Below are positions 6,852 to 15,300 of a stretch of 39,725 nucleotides of DNA, piece by piece (position 1 is the stretch's first letter; every line of letters begins with the position of its first letter). Under the pieces are notes generated by a model that saw only the letters and a list, made by a program, of their open reading frames with translations, searched no databases and was not told the origin of the DNA. The position numbers were made by a program, and so were the translations under genes. Source of the stretch: Reyranella sp. CPCC 100927 (lineage in GTDB: Bacteria > Pseudomonadota > Alphaproteobacteria > Reyranellales > Reyranellaceae); the NCBI RefSeq assembly GCF_007859315.1, contig NZ_VOHA01000040.1:1-39725 (forward strand). The letters run 5' to 3'.

Positions 6852-7931
6852 CTAGGCCGACCTGAGAATCATCGCGATCTCGGTTGCCGTGAGACCCGGC
6901 AGTTCCAGGCCGGCCAGATTGAGTCCGTTCTGAATCCGCAACGCCAGGTCCGGCGCGGCGCGGCGCAAGCCAACGAGCCTTGCCGCCAGCTTGTCCAACC
7001 CGTCGGACGACAGCGGCAGCAGCTCGCCGGTGATCTCGATCTCCTCGATCACGCCGGCGCGCTCCAGGAGCCGCAGATGGGCAAGCCCGCCGGTACCGCG
7101 ATGGGCGCAATTGACCACCGTCAGCCCGTCCCTCGCCCGCTGGTCGGCGTTGGCCAGTCGCTGACCGGCGGCGTGAAGATGGCGGATCTGGACCATCTGC
7201 GCCTCGCGCCGCGCGACGGCAGCCCGCTCGTCATCGCGCAACGCCGAATCCTGCAGGGTCCATCCCAGCAGGCTGCCGAGATGCGCCAGCAGGGCATCCT
7301 TGACCGCGGTACGATCCGGCGCCTGCCCCGCTTGCGCCAGCTGCTCGCGGATGACGTCGCCGATCCGTCCGCGAATCACATCGGACGGCAGACCTGCCTG
7401 GCGCGCGATGGTATCGGGATCGAAGTCGGTCACCAGGCTGGCGCCGACCATCAACGTGGTGCCGACAAAACCGATCTGCAGACCGCCCACACGATAGCGC
7501 GCCAGTTCGACGCCGCCCCAGATGGCACGCGTGACGGGGATCCCGAACGCCTGCCATGTCCGCAGCAGCGGCTCGACGAAACGGACGTAGAGCGGCCCGA
7601 CCGGCCCGCTCGATTCGGGCCGGGCACGCGGCACCATGATGTGGACCATCATGTTGTTGGGCGCCAACCACAGGGCCGGGCCACCGGTGGCCCGGCGCAG
7701 GACCGGCAGGTCGTTGTGGCGGCAGAAGCGCAGGTCGATCTCGCGCGACACGTCCTGGTGCGCGCCGATGCTGACGAAGGGTGTCTCGGGGTCGGCCAGC
7801 ACGACAACAGGCTCATGCCCCAGCGCCATGGCATCGGCCACGCCGTGGTGGATCGCCTGCGCCTGCAGCGGCGCGAGGCGGCCCGCATCGATCAGCCGCA
7901 CAGCCACGCCGTCCGTCGCTCCATCCGCCAT
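6852..7931 (-). CDS. Lipoate-protein ligase-like protein (sLpl(AB)-like)
   Basis: A 359-residue protein. Residues about 40-235 form an LplA/BPL-type fold with FVSIGAHQD, the lipoyl-AMP loop RRATGGPALW (79-88; usually RRxSGGGxV) and LMVGASLVTDFD. The C-terminal third looks like an LplB-type accessory domain (STLP-like TGELLPLSSDGLDKLAARL). This two-domain plan fits the lipoate ligases that load lipoate-binding proteins of the sHdr sulfur pathway. An oddity: the segment GGLQIGFVG aligns with the ligase motif GxK(I/V)xG, and the catalytic lysine appears to be Gln152. So activity may be altered, or the protein may be a transferase-like relative. I chose the ATG at 7931, with AAGGGG 6 nt upstream, over the one at 7937. 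It is divergent from dsrE with only 44 bp between starts. Confidence 0.75.
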   Translation of the reverse strand: MADGATDGVAVRLIDAGRLAPLQAQAIHHGVADAMALGHEPVVVLADPETPFVSIGAHQDVSREIDLRFCRHNDLPVLRRATGGPALWLAPNNMMVHIMVPRARPESSGPVGPLYVRFVEPLLRTWQAFGIPVTRAIWGGVELARYRVGGLQIGFVGTTLMVGASLVTDFDPDTIARQAGLPSDVIRGRIGDVIREQLAQAGQAPDRTAVKDALLAHLGSLLGWTLQDSALRDDERAAVARREAQMVQIRHLHAAGQRLANADQRARDGLTVVNCAHRGTGGLAHLRLLERAGVIEEIEITGELLPLSSDGLDKLAARLVGLRRAAPDLALRIQNGLNLAGLELPGLTATEIAMILRSA

Positions 7932-7975
7932 GAACATCCCCTTGCCGTTCGCCCGGCCCGGCGCGATGGTGAGGC

Positions 7976-8353
7976 ATGCCCCGGCGGCTCACCATCATTC
8001 TGATCAACAGCGATCCGCGCAACCCCGCGGAGCTGGGCGCGCCGCTATACCAGGCGGCGGTGGCGGCGGCGATGGATTATGAGGTCGAGGTCATCTGCAC
8101 CGGCGCCGCCGGCGAACTGATGCGCCAAGGCCGGGCGGCGGCGATCGAGATCAAGCCCGGGTCGGGCAAGACCGTCTATGACTTCATCCGCGAAGCGCAC
8201 GGGCATGGCGCGCGGTTCCTGGCCTGCTCGACCAATCTCGACCTGCACGGGTTCACCCAGGACGAGCTGATCCCGGAATGTACCGGCTTGGTCGGCGCCG
8301 CCTATATGGTCGAACGCACCATGGACGACGACACGCGGGTACTGACGTACTGA
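7976..8353 (+). CDS. DsrE-family sulfur-relay protein
   Basis: A 125-residue cytoplasmic protein with the DsrE/DsrF-like fold: LTIILINSDPRNP at the N-terminus, a glycine-rich YDFIREAHGHGARFLACST segment and a C-terminal GAAYMVERTM. Cys84 in FLACSTNLDL is at the position of the sulfur-carrying cysteine of DsrE-type transferases; Cys41 and Cys102 are additional. Family members pass persulfide sulfur between TusA, rhodanese and oxidation complexes. The ATG at 7976 is the first possible start because an in-frame stop precedes it by one codon. GGTGAGG sits only 1 nt before it, an unusually close ribosome site. lbpA follows after 13 nt. Confidence 0.82.
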   Translation: MPRRLTIILINSDPRNPAELGAPLYQAAVAAAMDYEVEVICTGAAGELMRQGRAAAIEIKPGSGKTVYDFIREAHGHGARFLACSTNLDLHGFTQDELIPECTGLVGAAYMVERTMDDDTRVLTY

Positions 8354-8366
8354 CGGAGCGATCACC

Positions 8367-8813
8367 ATGGCCATCGTCAAGGGCTGCCTGCTACCCGACG
8401 CACTGCTGTACGACGTCGAGGAGATGCTGTGGTACCAGCCGCTGCCCGACGGCGCCTACCGGATCGGCGGCACCATGGTGGCGGTCGGCATGGCGGGCTC
8501 GATCGCGGCGGCAACGCCCAAGCGCGCCGGCCGCCATGTGCTGGCCGGCCATGCCTGCGCCGTGATCGAGTCGGGCAAGCTGGTGTCAGCGGCCAAAGTC
8601 GCCTTCGCCGGCATGATCGTCGCCAGCAACGAGGACCTGATGGAAAACCCGCGCTGGCTGGAGAAGGACATGTATGGCGCGGGCTGGTTCGTCGAAATCC
8701 AACCCGACGATGCGGCCGCAGCGCGCGCCGTGCTGCTGACCGCCGCCGAGGCCGTGCCCGGCTTCCTGGATTTGATGGCGCGCGAAAAGTTCGACGGCTG
8801 CGGCGCCGGATGA
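8367..8813 (+). CDS. lbpA: Lipoate-binding protein LbpA (GcvH-like)
   Basis: A 148-residue GcvH-fold protein. YRIGGTMVAVGMAGSI and the hammerhead IESGKLVSAAKVAFAG place the lipoylated lysine at residue 71. The family signature differs from glycine-cleavage H proteins (ESVK) and fits the LbpA group that works with sHdr in sulfur oxidation. LMENPRWLEKDMYGAGWFVEI is the usual H-protein C-terminal helix and strand. The extension to FDGCGAG ends with a Cys. No glycine-cleavage P or T gene is nearby, while a DsrE-like protein and a lipoate-ligase-like gene are, which supports a sulfur rather than glycine role. GGAG lies 8 nt upstream of the start. It converges with the next gene, 5 nt between stops. 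Confidence 0.85.
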   Translation: MAIVKGCLLPDALLYDVEEMLWYQPLPDGAYRIGGTMVAVGMAGSIAAATPKRAGRHVLAGHACAVIESGKLVSAAKVAFAGMIVASNEDLMENPRWLEKDMYGAGWFVEIQPDDAAAARAVLLTAAEAVPGFLDLMAREKFDGCGAG

Positions 8814-8818
8814 CGTGC

Positions 8819-9190
8819 TTAAGACGACAGGGGATCGAGCCGCAGGGGCCGCCCCTTGCGATCGAAGAAGACGCCCTCGTTGACGGCGGCATGGTTGGCG
8901 ATGACCCGGTCCTGGACCTGCTTGAGCCGCGCCCGCGCCTCGGTGTCGTTGAGCGGACCGCCGGCAGCCGCGGCGGCCGGAAAGATCGCCACGGCGTTCC
9001 AGGACAGGTCGGAGCGGTCGAGCAGCCGGCGAAACTCGGACCACGTCAACTCGTTGCCAATGACGTTGGCGTAGGATGAACCCAGCGGCCAGATGGTGCG
9101 GGCGTCGGTCTTGACCAGCAGCAGCAAGGCCGTGAAGCCTTTGGTGGCAGCATAGGTTTCGCGCAACCACGCATCGAAGGCCGCCGACAT
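8819..9190 (-). CDS. Unrecognised 123-residue protein
   Basis: I do not recognise this protein. It is soluble-looking, with aromatic-rich segments (TIWPLGSSYANVIGNELTWSEF) and a charged C-terminal half (DTEARARLKQVQDRVIANHAAVNEGVFF). It has no signal peptide or cysteine pair. It follows the next gene (9198-9656) by 7 nt, so they are surely co-transcribed. It converges on lbpA with 5 nt between stops. Coding is supported by length, codon-position GC bias and tight packing with its partner. Whether it acts with the sulfur genes or is the tail of the TPS operon cannot be told. Confidence 0.65.
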   Translation of the reverse strand: MSAAFDAWLRETYAATKGFTALLLLVKTDARTIWPLGSSYANVIGNELTWSEFRRLLDRSDLSWNAVAIFPAAAAAGGPLNDTEARARLKQVQDRVIANHAAVNEGVFFDRKGRPLRLDPLSS

Positions 9191-9197
9191 CGGCGGC

Positions 9198-9656
9198 TCA
9201 GAAGTCCACCACCGACTGGAAGGTCGGTGCGTCGCTTGCCAGCAGCGACAGGAAATCGACGTCGAAGCGGGCCCGGTACCAGGCCTCGAAGGAGGTGAAG
9301 GCCAGGATCGGCGCCTGCAGCGCCGGCGCCGGCGCGTCCGCCGGCGGATGATCGCAGGCCCACATCGCGACCGCGACCGGCATCAGGCGCGCCCGCACCT
9401 CGGCATAGGCGGCGTTGGCCGCCGACCAGTCGGTCCGGGTGCACACATGATCGACGCCGGCTTCCAGCGCGCCGGCCTCCTCGGCCGCACCGGCAACGGC
9501 GGCCGCCATGCCTTTCAGCAGGTTGAGACGACGGTAGGCGGCGACTCGCGCCGCCTCGAGCTGTGCCAGGCGATCGCGCATCTGGAGCCGGAAATCGGCC
9601 TCATTGCGCGCCGCCGCCTGCGCCTGGCGTTCGAGATCTTGAATAAAGGCAGGCAT
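9198..9656 (-). CDS. Unrecognised 152-residue protein with N-terminal coiled coil
   Basis: I do not recognise this protein. Residues 5-65 are a charged helix, probably a coiled coil (DLERQAQAAARNEADFRLQM). The C-terminal half has conserved-looking aromatics (AFTSFEAWYRARFDVDFLSLL). It has no signal peptide. It lies 65 nt downstream of the tpsB stop and 7 nt upstream of the partner at 8819-9190. A TATAGT hexamer on the minus strand (9703-9708) could be a -10 box for the pair, but no good -35 is seen. The two proteins may form a complex (inference from coupling). Confidence 0.62.
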   Translation of the reverse strand: MPAFIQDLERQAQAAARNEADFRLQMRDRLAQLEAARVAAYRRLNLLKGMAAAVAGAAEEAGALEAGVDHVCTRTDWSAANAAYAEVRARLMPVAVAMWACDHPPADAPAPALQAPILAFTSFEAWYRARFDVDFLSLLASDAPTFQSVVDF

Positions 9657-9721
9657 GGGTCACGCGCGAGGGTCTTCATGGTTGGACGAACTCACCATGG
9701 ACACTATACAGCAGCCCGCGC

Positions 9722-11452
9722 TCAGAACCGCAATGTTCCGGCGATGTAGACGCGCCATTTATCGCGGTGTGACGCACCGCGGTCGGTATATTGCCGCGCG
9801 ACCTCGACCTGGAATTCAACGTCGCGTCCGACCGGTTCGATGCCAGCCAGGTTGGTCCGCAGGCCGACACCCAGCGATGTCGCACCGACGCTCGAACGCT
9901 CGAGCGCCGTCGGCTTGTCGACGTACACCTTGCCGCGCGCCGCGAAGAGGTACGGTACCACCAGGCCGCGCAGCGGAGTCAGGTTGAAAGCGTCGGCATA
10001 CTGCAGTTCCAGCCGCGCCAGCCAACCACTGTCGCCGGCGAAGGTCGCGACATCGTATCCACTCAGCCGGCGCGGCCCGCCCAGGGTGAACTGCTCGGCG
10101 TTGATCAGCGAGCCACCGAAGGCGTACTGGCCGTAGAATGAGGCATCCAGCGCGAACGAGGCCGGCAGACGCTGCACCACGCGGGCATTGATCTCCATCT
10201 TGGAGAAGTCGTCATCGGCGAAGGCCCGCGAGATGGGTTTGTCGAGCGTCGCATCGCGACGGCCGCGGCTGCCGAAGATCGGCAGACCCTGCGAGAAGTC
10301 GCCGCCCAGCGATACCGTGGTGTCTGTATCGAAGCTGCGCGTCCAGGTGGCGCCGATGCGCAGCGGGCGGATGCGGTCCTCGTACAGCGTGGCGCCGAAT
10401 TCCGGTGCCTTCTGGGTTTCGTTGATGACATCGAAAGTCAGCCGCGGTGTCAGGTTCTCGGTGCGCGACCGGATCAACGGATAGATGAAGCGAACCGAAT
10501 AGCGGGCATAGTCGCTCTCGGTAGCGAGCGATCCGGCCGGCAGCCGCGGCCGGGTCGTCGACCAGGTACCCTCGACATTCAGCACCAGGCCGTCATCGCC
10601 TAGCGGGATCAGCGTGCCCACCGCGCCCAGACGGCGGGCACTGCCGCCGGCGATCCAACCCTTGCCCGGCGGTCCGGCGACGTTGGCGTAGAACTGCTCG
10701 CCGAAACCGAACACGGAATTGATCGCGGCGCTGGTCGAGATCACGGTCCGGCCGAACGGCTTGGAATAGCCGTTGTCGACGCTGAGTTCGGCCGTGACCG
10801 GGCGATGCTCGGCCGTGACCACCAACTTGACTCCACCCTCCCTGCCGCCCGGCGTGATCGTCGATCGCAATGCCGTGCCGGGCGTATCGCCGGCCAGCAG
10901 CAGCTTGCGCTCCAGCACACCAAGCTTCAGACGCCGCTCCCCGACCAGGCCGGCCAGCACTCGACTGATGCGATCGCGCACCGCACCCGGCAGCTGCGCG
11001 ACGTCGACCTGTTCAATGAAACCTTCGACAATCTGCAGGCGCAGTGTCTGCCCGTCGCGCACCTGCTGCGGCGGGATGACGACGCGGGTCAGGAAATGGC
11101 CCTGCGAGGCGTAGTAACGCTCGATCGCCGCAGCGACCTCATAAAGCCGCGAGACCGCCACCCGCTTGCCAGTGACACCCGCGACCGCCGCTGCCGTATC
11201 GGCATCGAGCGGAAGATACCCGCCATCGACCTGAATCTGGCCAACGGTGACCTCGACCCGGTCGGCGCCCGGTGGCGCCGCCGCCGGAGACGCCTCGGGA
11301 ATGGTGATGGTACCCGGTGTCGGTGCCTGCACCGGCGGTCCTGTACGCGGGGCCAACTGGCCCGGTGACGGCACCGATTGTGCGACGGCCGCGCCGCCGC
11401 ACGCCAGAACCAGCAGCGACATGCTGCTGGCCAACCACTTGTTCATCCCCAT
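9722..11452 (-). CDS. TpsB outer-membrane transporter (FhaC/ShlB/HecB family)
   Basis: A 576-residue protein. The signal peptide ends at AVAQ (about 25) and is followed by a Pro-rich linker (29-63), two POTRA-like domains (about 66-215, including GFIEQVDVAQLPG) and a 16-stranded-barrel region from about 225 to the terminal Phe of AGTLRF, as expected for Omp85/TpsB proteins. GGPRRLSGYD is the counterpart of the conserved (V)RGY loop tip of FhaC. It would secrete the TpsA encoded upstream (12332-19024) across the outer membrane by recognising its N-terminal TPS domain. The ATG at 11446 is an alternative start; no strong ribosome site distinguishes them. Confidence 0.92.
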   Translation of the reverse strand: MGMNKWLASSMSLLVLACGGAAVAQSVPSPGQLAPRTGPPVQAPTPGTITIPEASPAAAPPGADRVEVTVGQIQVDGGYLPLDADTAAAVAGVTGKRVAVSRLYEVAAAIERYYASQGHFLTRVVIPPQQVRDGQTLRLQIVEGFIEQVDVAQLPGAVRDRISRVLAGLVGERRLKLGVLERKLLLAGDTPGTALRSTITPGGREGGVKLVVTAEHRPVTAELSVDNGYSKPFGRTVISTSAAINSVFGFGEQFYANVAGPPGKGWIAGGSARRLGAVGTLIPLGDDGLVLNVEGTWSTTRPRLPAGSLATESDYARYSVRFIYPLIRSRTENLTPRLTFDVINETQKAPEFGATLYEDRIRPLRIGATWTRSFDTDTTVSLGGDFSQGLPIFGSRGRRDATLDKPISRAFADDDFSKMEINARVVQRLPASFALDASFYGQYAFGGSLINAEQFTLGGPRRLSGYDVATFAGDSGWLARLELQYADAFNLTPLRGLVVPYLFAARGKVYVDKPTALERSSVGATSLGVGLRTNLAGIEPVGRDVEFQVEVARQYTDRGASHRDKWRVYIAGTLRF

Positions 11453-11543
11453 TGCCCCAATTTTTAAGATCTACAGCAATTTTCTCCGTTGCTTCGGCTC
11501 CCCCCGGAGCTTGCGGCTTTCGCTGAAAAATTCGATCAATTGC

Positions 11544-12290
11544 CTAGAAACGCCCCCGCTCGAGCTTGAAGATATCGGGAGTGGTCCGGTTGGCGATGTA
11601 GCTCACCCGTAGACTGGCCTGTCCGCCGGGTTGCGGCGCCGCTTCAATACGGCCCTCGGCCTTGCGTTCGACAGCCACACCATCGGCCACGACCTGGACG
11701 GCGCCTGTCTTCTCGTCTTCCGCCGCGAACAGCAGCAGGGTGCTGGGACCGATGGGAATACCGAGATTGACCCGTCCGTCGCGCCAGCCAAACTCGTTGA
11801 AGTAGTTCACCAGCTGAACGCCGGCGACGATGTAAGGCCCGGTATCGACCTTGTCCTTGTCGTTCTTGGCCTCGCGCGACCACACCACGTTGACCTGGAT
11901 CAATTTCTTGGACTGATAGCCGAGAATGTAGATCGCGGTTGCCGGACCGGGACCGGGATCCAGCGACGGCACCGACACCATCAGCGCCGCCGTGCGTTCG
12001 ATGGCGTTCGAGGTCTGGCGGATGTCATCGGGCTTAACCCCGAAATCCTTCTGGATCGCGGCCCGGACCTCCGCCTCGGTCATGCCGAAATTGGCCGACC
12101 GGAAGCCCTTCACTTCGTAGGCAGGCTTGGTCGGCTTGGCCGGCGCCTGAGGTGGCGCTGCCGCGCTGGGGGAGGACGATGGCGCCGGCGTGGTGGGCGC
12201 CGGCGCCGTCGGCGCTTGCCCCCACGACGGTCCAGCAACCATTGCCAAGGCTGTACCAGCCAACAACACAACAACCGATTTTGCGATCAT
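11544..12290 (-). CDS. Exported protein of unknown function between tpsA and tpsB
   Basis: A 248-residue protein with a signal peptide (1-25, ends PSWGQ), a Pro/Ala/Thr/Ser-rich linker (26-57) and a globular domain opening with GFRSANFGMTEAEVRAAIQKDFG. That motif is typical of small periplasmic domains preceding helical segments. The rest is beta-rich and ends LERGRF; the final Phe resembles an outer-membrane beta-signal, but the chain is not barrel-like. It lies 41 nt after tpsA and 91 nt before tpsB in the same operon, suggesting a role in TpsA biogenesis or periplasmic handling. I cannot name a family. Confidence 0.75.
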   Translation of the reverse strand: MIAKSVVVLLAGTALAMVAGPSWGQAPTAPAPTTPAPSSSPSAAAPPQAPAKPTKPAYEVKGFRSANFGMTEAEVRAAIQKDFGVKPDDIRQTSNAIERTAALMVSVPSLDPGPGPATAIYILGYQSKKLIQVNVVWSREAKNDKDKVDTGPYIVAGVQLVNYFNEFGWRDGRVNLGIPIGPSTLLLFAAEDEKTGAVQVVADGVAVERKAEGRIEAAPQPGGQASLRVSYIANRTTPDIFKLERGRF

Positions 12291-12331
12291 CCGACGAGCC
12301 CGTTCTGTTGTTCGTTACCTCATTGCGAGGC

Positions 12332-15300
12332 TCAGAATGTACCGCAAATCAGTGTGGCTTGCTTGCCGATCTTACAGGTGACCGGCGCCGACGACGGCTC
12401 GCCGTAGAGACCGTCCAGTGGGCCATTGCCGCCCGCCCCCGGCAGCGTCGCGCCGACAACGGTGATGCCCGGCAGCGGACCGGTCGGCAGCGGCTGGATG
12501 GTCAGCACGCCCTCGACGACGCTCAGTGCATAGTTCGATCCGAAGCTGAACGTACCCTGGGTGATCGGGTAGGCGCCGGGCGCATCGCTGGATGATGACC
12601 GGGCCAATGCTCCCGTCGGGGTGTCGCCGAACACGACGTTGCCCGCCGTCACACGCCACGTGAAAGTCGGGTCGGGCGACAACGCGATCTTGGTGTGGCT
12701 GTCGGCCGTTACCGTCAGCGGGCGCGGCGTGATGGTCAAGGCTGCCGGTGTGTAGGCCAGCGTGTAGTTGCCGTTCGCCGCGAGGCTGCCCTGGCCGATC
12801 GCATAGGGGCCGCCCAGCACAGATTCGCCCGGGCTCCGGCTGAGGCCGCCGCCGAGCACGGTGGCGGCCGAATCGGCGAACCTAAAGCCGTTCACCGCGA
12901 ACGTCAGCACGGGATCGGCATCGCCATAGACCTTGGTCCTGGCATCGGCGACGACGTTCAGCACGGCGGGCGTGATCGTCAAGTTGGCGCCGACATAGGT
13001 GATGACGTAGTTGGCGTTGTTCAGCGAACCCTGAACAATGCCATAGATACCGGCATTCTCGCCCGGCTGGCGGCTCAGGCCACCCGACAGCGTGTCGGCA
13101 AAAGCGAGATTGCCACTGGTGACACTGTAGGTCAGCGCCGAATCGGCGTCGCCATAGGTCTTGGTCTTGGCATCGGCCGTTACGGTGATCGGACGCTGTG
13201 CGATCGTGAGGTCGCTACCAACGTAGGAGATCGCGTAATTACTGTTGGCCAGCGTTCCCTGCAGGATCGTATAGGCGCCGACGTTCTCGCCCGTATTGCG
13301 CGTCAGACCACCGGAGAGTGTATCGCTGCCGACCAGGTTTCCCGACGTGACCTGATAGGTCAGCGCCGGATCGGCGTCGCCATAGGTCTTGGTCTTGCCA
13401 TCGGCCGTCACCGTGATCGGCCGTGTGCCGATGGTGAGATTGGCATCGACATAGGTGATGGCGTAGTTGCTGTTGCCCAGTGATCCCTGGAGGATCGCAT
13501 AGGCGCCAACATTCTCGCCTGCATTGCGCATCAGACCACCGGAGAGTGTATCGCTGCCGACCAGGTTTCCCGACGTGACCTGGTAGGTCAGCACCGGATC
13601 GGCATCGCCATAGGTCTTGGTCTTGCCATCGGCCGTCACCGTGATCGGACGCGCGCTAATGGTCAGGTTGGCGCCGACGTAGGTGATGGCGTAGTTGCTG
13701 TTGGCCAATGATCCTTGAAGGATGGCATAGGCGCCGACATTCTCGCCCGCATTGCGCGTGAGACCGCCGGAGAGTGTATCGCCGCCCACCAGGTTGCCCG
13801 ACGTGACCTGGTAGGTCAGCGCCGGATCGGCGTCGCCGTAGATCTTGGTCCTGGCGTCGGCCGTCACCGTGATCGGGCGCGCGCCGATGGTCAGGTTGGC
13901 GCCGACATAGGTGATGGCGTAGTTGCTGTTGCCCAGCGATCCCTGGAGGATCGCATAGGCCCCAGCGTTCTCGCCAGCGTTGCGGGTCAGTGCACCGGAC
14001 AGCGTGTCACCACCGACCAGGTTCCCGGTCGTGATCTGGTAGGTCAGCGCCGGATCGGCATCGCCATAGGTCTTGGTCTTGCTATCGGCCGTCACCGTGA
14101 TCGGACGCGCGCCGATGGCGAGGCTGGCGCCGACATAGGTGATGGCGTAGTTGCTGTTGCCCAGTGATCCCTGCAGGATCGCATAGGCTCCGACGGTCTC
14201 CCCGGCGTTGCGGGTCAGCGCACCGGACAGCGTGTCACCACCAACGAGGGTCCCGGATGTGACCTGATAGGTCAGCGCCGGATCGGCGTCGCCGTAGATC
14301 TTGCTCCTGGCGTCGGCCGTCACCGTGATCGGCCGCTGCCCGATCGTGAGATTGGCGCCGACATACGTGACGGCGTAGTTGCTGCTGGCGGTCAGCGACC
14401 CTTGCAGGATCGCGTAGGCACCGACGGTCTCCCCGGCGTTGCGGGCCAGAGCGCCGGACAGCGTGTCGGCGAAGGCCAGGCTGCCGGACGTGATCCGGTA
14501 CGTCAGCGCCGGATCGGCATCGCCGTAGGTCTTGGTCCTGGCGTCGGCGGTGATGGTGATCGGGCGCGTGGTGATCGTGAAGTTGGCACCAACGTAGGTG
14601 ATCGCGTAGTTCGGGTTACCCAGCGACCCCTGCACGATCGCATAGGTTCCGACGTTCTCCCCGGCGTTACGTGTCAGAGCACCGGACAGTGTGTCGCCGC
14701 CGATCAGGCTCCCCGATGTGACCAGGTAGGTCAGCGTCGGATCGACATTGCCGTAGATCTTGGTTCCGCCATCAGCGGTCACCGTGATCGGGCGCGCGGT
14801 GATGATGATGTTGGCGCCGACGTAGGTGATGGCGTAGTTGGGGTTGTTGGTGTTGGTCAGCGTGTTCTGGTTGATGGCGTAGGTGCCGACAGCGTTGCCG
14901 GACACGCGCGACAGAGCCCCGTTGAGCGTGTCACCGCCGACCAGGCTCCCGGACGTGATCCGGTACGTCAGCGCCGGATCGGCATCACCGTAGACCTTGC
15001 TTTTGGCGTCGGCCGTCACCGTGATCGGCCGTGCACCGATGGTGAGATTGGCGCCGACATAGGTGACGGCGTAGTTGCTGCTGGCGGCCAGCGACCCCTG
15101 AAGAATGGCGTAGGCACCGACGTTCTCACCGGCGTTACGGGTCAGCGCACCGGACAGCGTGTCGCTGAAGGCCAGGCCACCGGATGTGATCCGATACGTC
15201 AGCGCCGGGTCGGCATCGCCGTAAGTCTTGGTCTTGGCATCGGCGGTGATGGTGATCGGGCGGGCGGTGATGGCGAAGTTGGCGCCAACATAGGTGATGG

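Noticed and set aside
8811-8825. UGA at the end of lbpA as a selenocysteine codon
   Set aside because: Reading through gives only two residues before a TAA, and no hairpin with SECIS-like form follows.
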